From Candidatus Dechloromonas phosphorivorans (GTDB lineage: Bacteria > Pseudomonadota > Gammaproteobacteria > Burkholderiales > Rhodocyclaceae): 64,000 bases of DNA. The DNA lies in the NCBI GenBank assembly GCA_016709495.1, contig JADJMS010000046.1, positions 248,001 through 312,000 of the forward strand, read 5' to 3'. Shown here piece after piece: positions 63,401 through 64,000 of this stretch. Made by a program: the position numbers and the translations under genes. Below the pieces are notes generated by a model that made no database searches, was not told where the DNA came from, and saw only the letters and a program-made list of their open reading frames with translations. Position 1 is the first letter of the stretch; every line of letters starts with the position of its first letter.

Positions 63401-63680
63401 CGGCCTCAACCTGACAGCAGCTGATACCGTGATTCATTACGACCCGTGGTGGAATCCGGCGGTTGAGAATCAGGCAACCGACCGCGCCCATCGCCTTGGG
63501 CAGGATAAGCCGGTGTTCGTTTACAAGTTGATTGTCGGCGGCAGCATTGAGGAAAAAATCCTCGCCCTGCAGGAACGCAAGGCTGAGTTGGCGGCGGGGA
63601 TTCTGTCGGAAGATCGCGGTGTCGACGTCAAGTTCGGTACGGACGATCTGGCTGCGCTATTTGAACCTTTACCTACCTGA
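60404..63680 (+). CDS. SNF2-family DEAD/DEAH helicase with SWIM zinc finger, frameshifted near 61990
   Basis: A protein of about 1091 residues after one base correction. N-terminal SWIM motif (ACTCPVGKHCKHVAATLL, C-x-C...C-x-H), a long middle region, then the SNF2 ATPase core: ILADDMGLGKTAQALAHLLL (Walker A), LILDEAQTVKNARS (DEAQ), ITGTPLENHLGELWSQFDFL, FSQFTSMLALIEHELDRADI, AGGVGLNLTAADTVIHYDPW and ATDRAHRLGQ. As written the first frame stops at 62002 after LRLAFAR because TTT should be TT; the second frame picks up LPDDEAVELHTPSGKRLRV. It would remodel protein-DNA complexes or act in repair. It sits 2 bp after ubiB. Confidence 0.93.
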
Positions 63681-63763
63681 TTATTGGTAAATCGCCGAAC
63701 ATGCGTTTAACATGTTCAGATTGGTGCGGGTTGTATCACCTGCACGCTTGCTAAGGAATCCAA

Positions 63764-64000
63764 ATGACTTCCGCATCACGGTTCAGTGTCCGCTACCGCC
63801 AGCTTCTGGCTGGTTTTCTTGCCTTGTTTGCCAGTGCCAGTTTGCTTGCCGAACCCGGGGTTGGCGCGAACGAAATTATCATCGGGCAAAGCATCGCCCT
63901 GCAGGGTGGCAAGAATTCTTACGGTGTTGCTGCTGCGGAAGGCTCCAAACTCTATTTCGACATGATTAACGCGAGTGGTGGCGTGCATGGCCGCAAGATC
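63764..64000 (+). CDS. ABC transporter substrate-binding protein, branched-chain amino acid type (partial)
   Basis: The first 79 residues of a periplasmic binding protein. A signal peptide LLAGFLALFASASLLAEP is followed by IIIGQSIALQGGKNSYGVAA and KLYFDMINASGGVHGRKI, the opening of the LivK/Peripla_BP_6 family. AAGGAA lies 6 bp before the ATG. The gene runs off the right edge. The ligand cannot be judged from this part. Confidence 0.88.
   Translation, partial: MTSASRFSVRYRQLLAGFLALFASASLLAEPGVGANEIIIGQSIALQGGKNSYGVAAAEGSKLYFDMINASGGVHGRKI

Overview
The window looks like a continuous stretch of chromosome from a betaproteobacterium, most likely of the Rhodocyclaceae/Azonexaceae (Dechloromonas-like) group. 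This is inferred from gene content and order: a napDAGHB periplasmic nitrate reductase operon, the yicC / gmk / rpoZ / spoT block, thiS-thiG-trmB, and argS with SPOR and DsbA proteins. Base composition is moderately GC-rich and most genes have clear ribosome binding sites. No database search was possible, so family names rest on motifs and whole-protein resemblance. No tRNA, rRNA or CRISPR array was recognised.

Layout. (1) 1-21.3 kb is an accessory region. It holds LysR and AraC regulators, two related MFS carriers, and many small enzymes of catabolic or detoxifying type: hotdog thioesterases, an HCCA-isomerase-like DsbA-fold protein, a CmcJ/NvfI-type oxygenase, a dienelactone hydrolase, cupins, GNAT, RidA, a PEP-mutase-like lyase, GFA, EthD and ABM proteins. 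It also carries a complete IS66-type element (2694-5091) with terminal repeats and an 8-bp target duplication. (2) 21.4-22.3 kb is rpoH, preceded by a perfect CIRCE element. (3) 22.4-27.6 kb is napD-A-G-H-B on the minus strand. It diverges from a di-haem peroxidase gene that overlaps a GGDEF-EAL gene (27.8-31.7 kb); two FNR-like boxes lie between. (4) 31.7-40.2 kb is a minus-strand run: yicC, hybrid sensor kinase, gmk, rpoZ, spoT, dadA, TatD. (5) 40.2-44.7 kb is a plus-strand run: Ser/Thr kinase, PP2C phosphatase, rph, rdgB, hemW. (6) 44.7-49.9 kb holds a YidB protein, a sigma-54 two-component pair, a transglutaminase and a small unknown. (7) 50.1-58.7 kb is a long minus-strand run from argS to an ABC-F ATPase. 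(8) 58.8-64 kb holds ubiB, a SWIM/SNF2 helicase and the start of a branched-chain-type binding protein.

Sequence quality matters here. At least nine ordinary genes (cupin, napG, peroxidase, GGDEF-EAL, hybrid kinase twice, hemW, ychJ, trmB, SNF2) are split by single-base shifts, mostly in homopolymers, and the reading resumes cleanly in another frame. The IS66 ORFs show the same pattern. An alpha/beta hydrolase gene is interrupted by about 0.8 kb of almost pure G/C sequence (about 17350-18153). Residual indel errors and an assembly artefact are the simplest explanation; true pseudogenes or a real low-complexity insert cannot be excluded without reads. Split genes are given below as single features with the shift position noted.

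No wholly new system is proven. The items most worth following are the HrcA/CIRCE control of rpoH, the peroxidase/c-di-GMP gene pair divergent from nap, the sensor kinase placed between yicC and gmk, the uncharacterised small-enzyme operons at 5-7.5 and 11.8-15.5 kb, and the G/C block.
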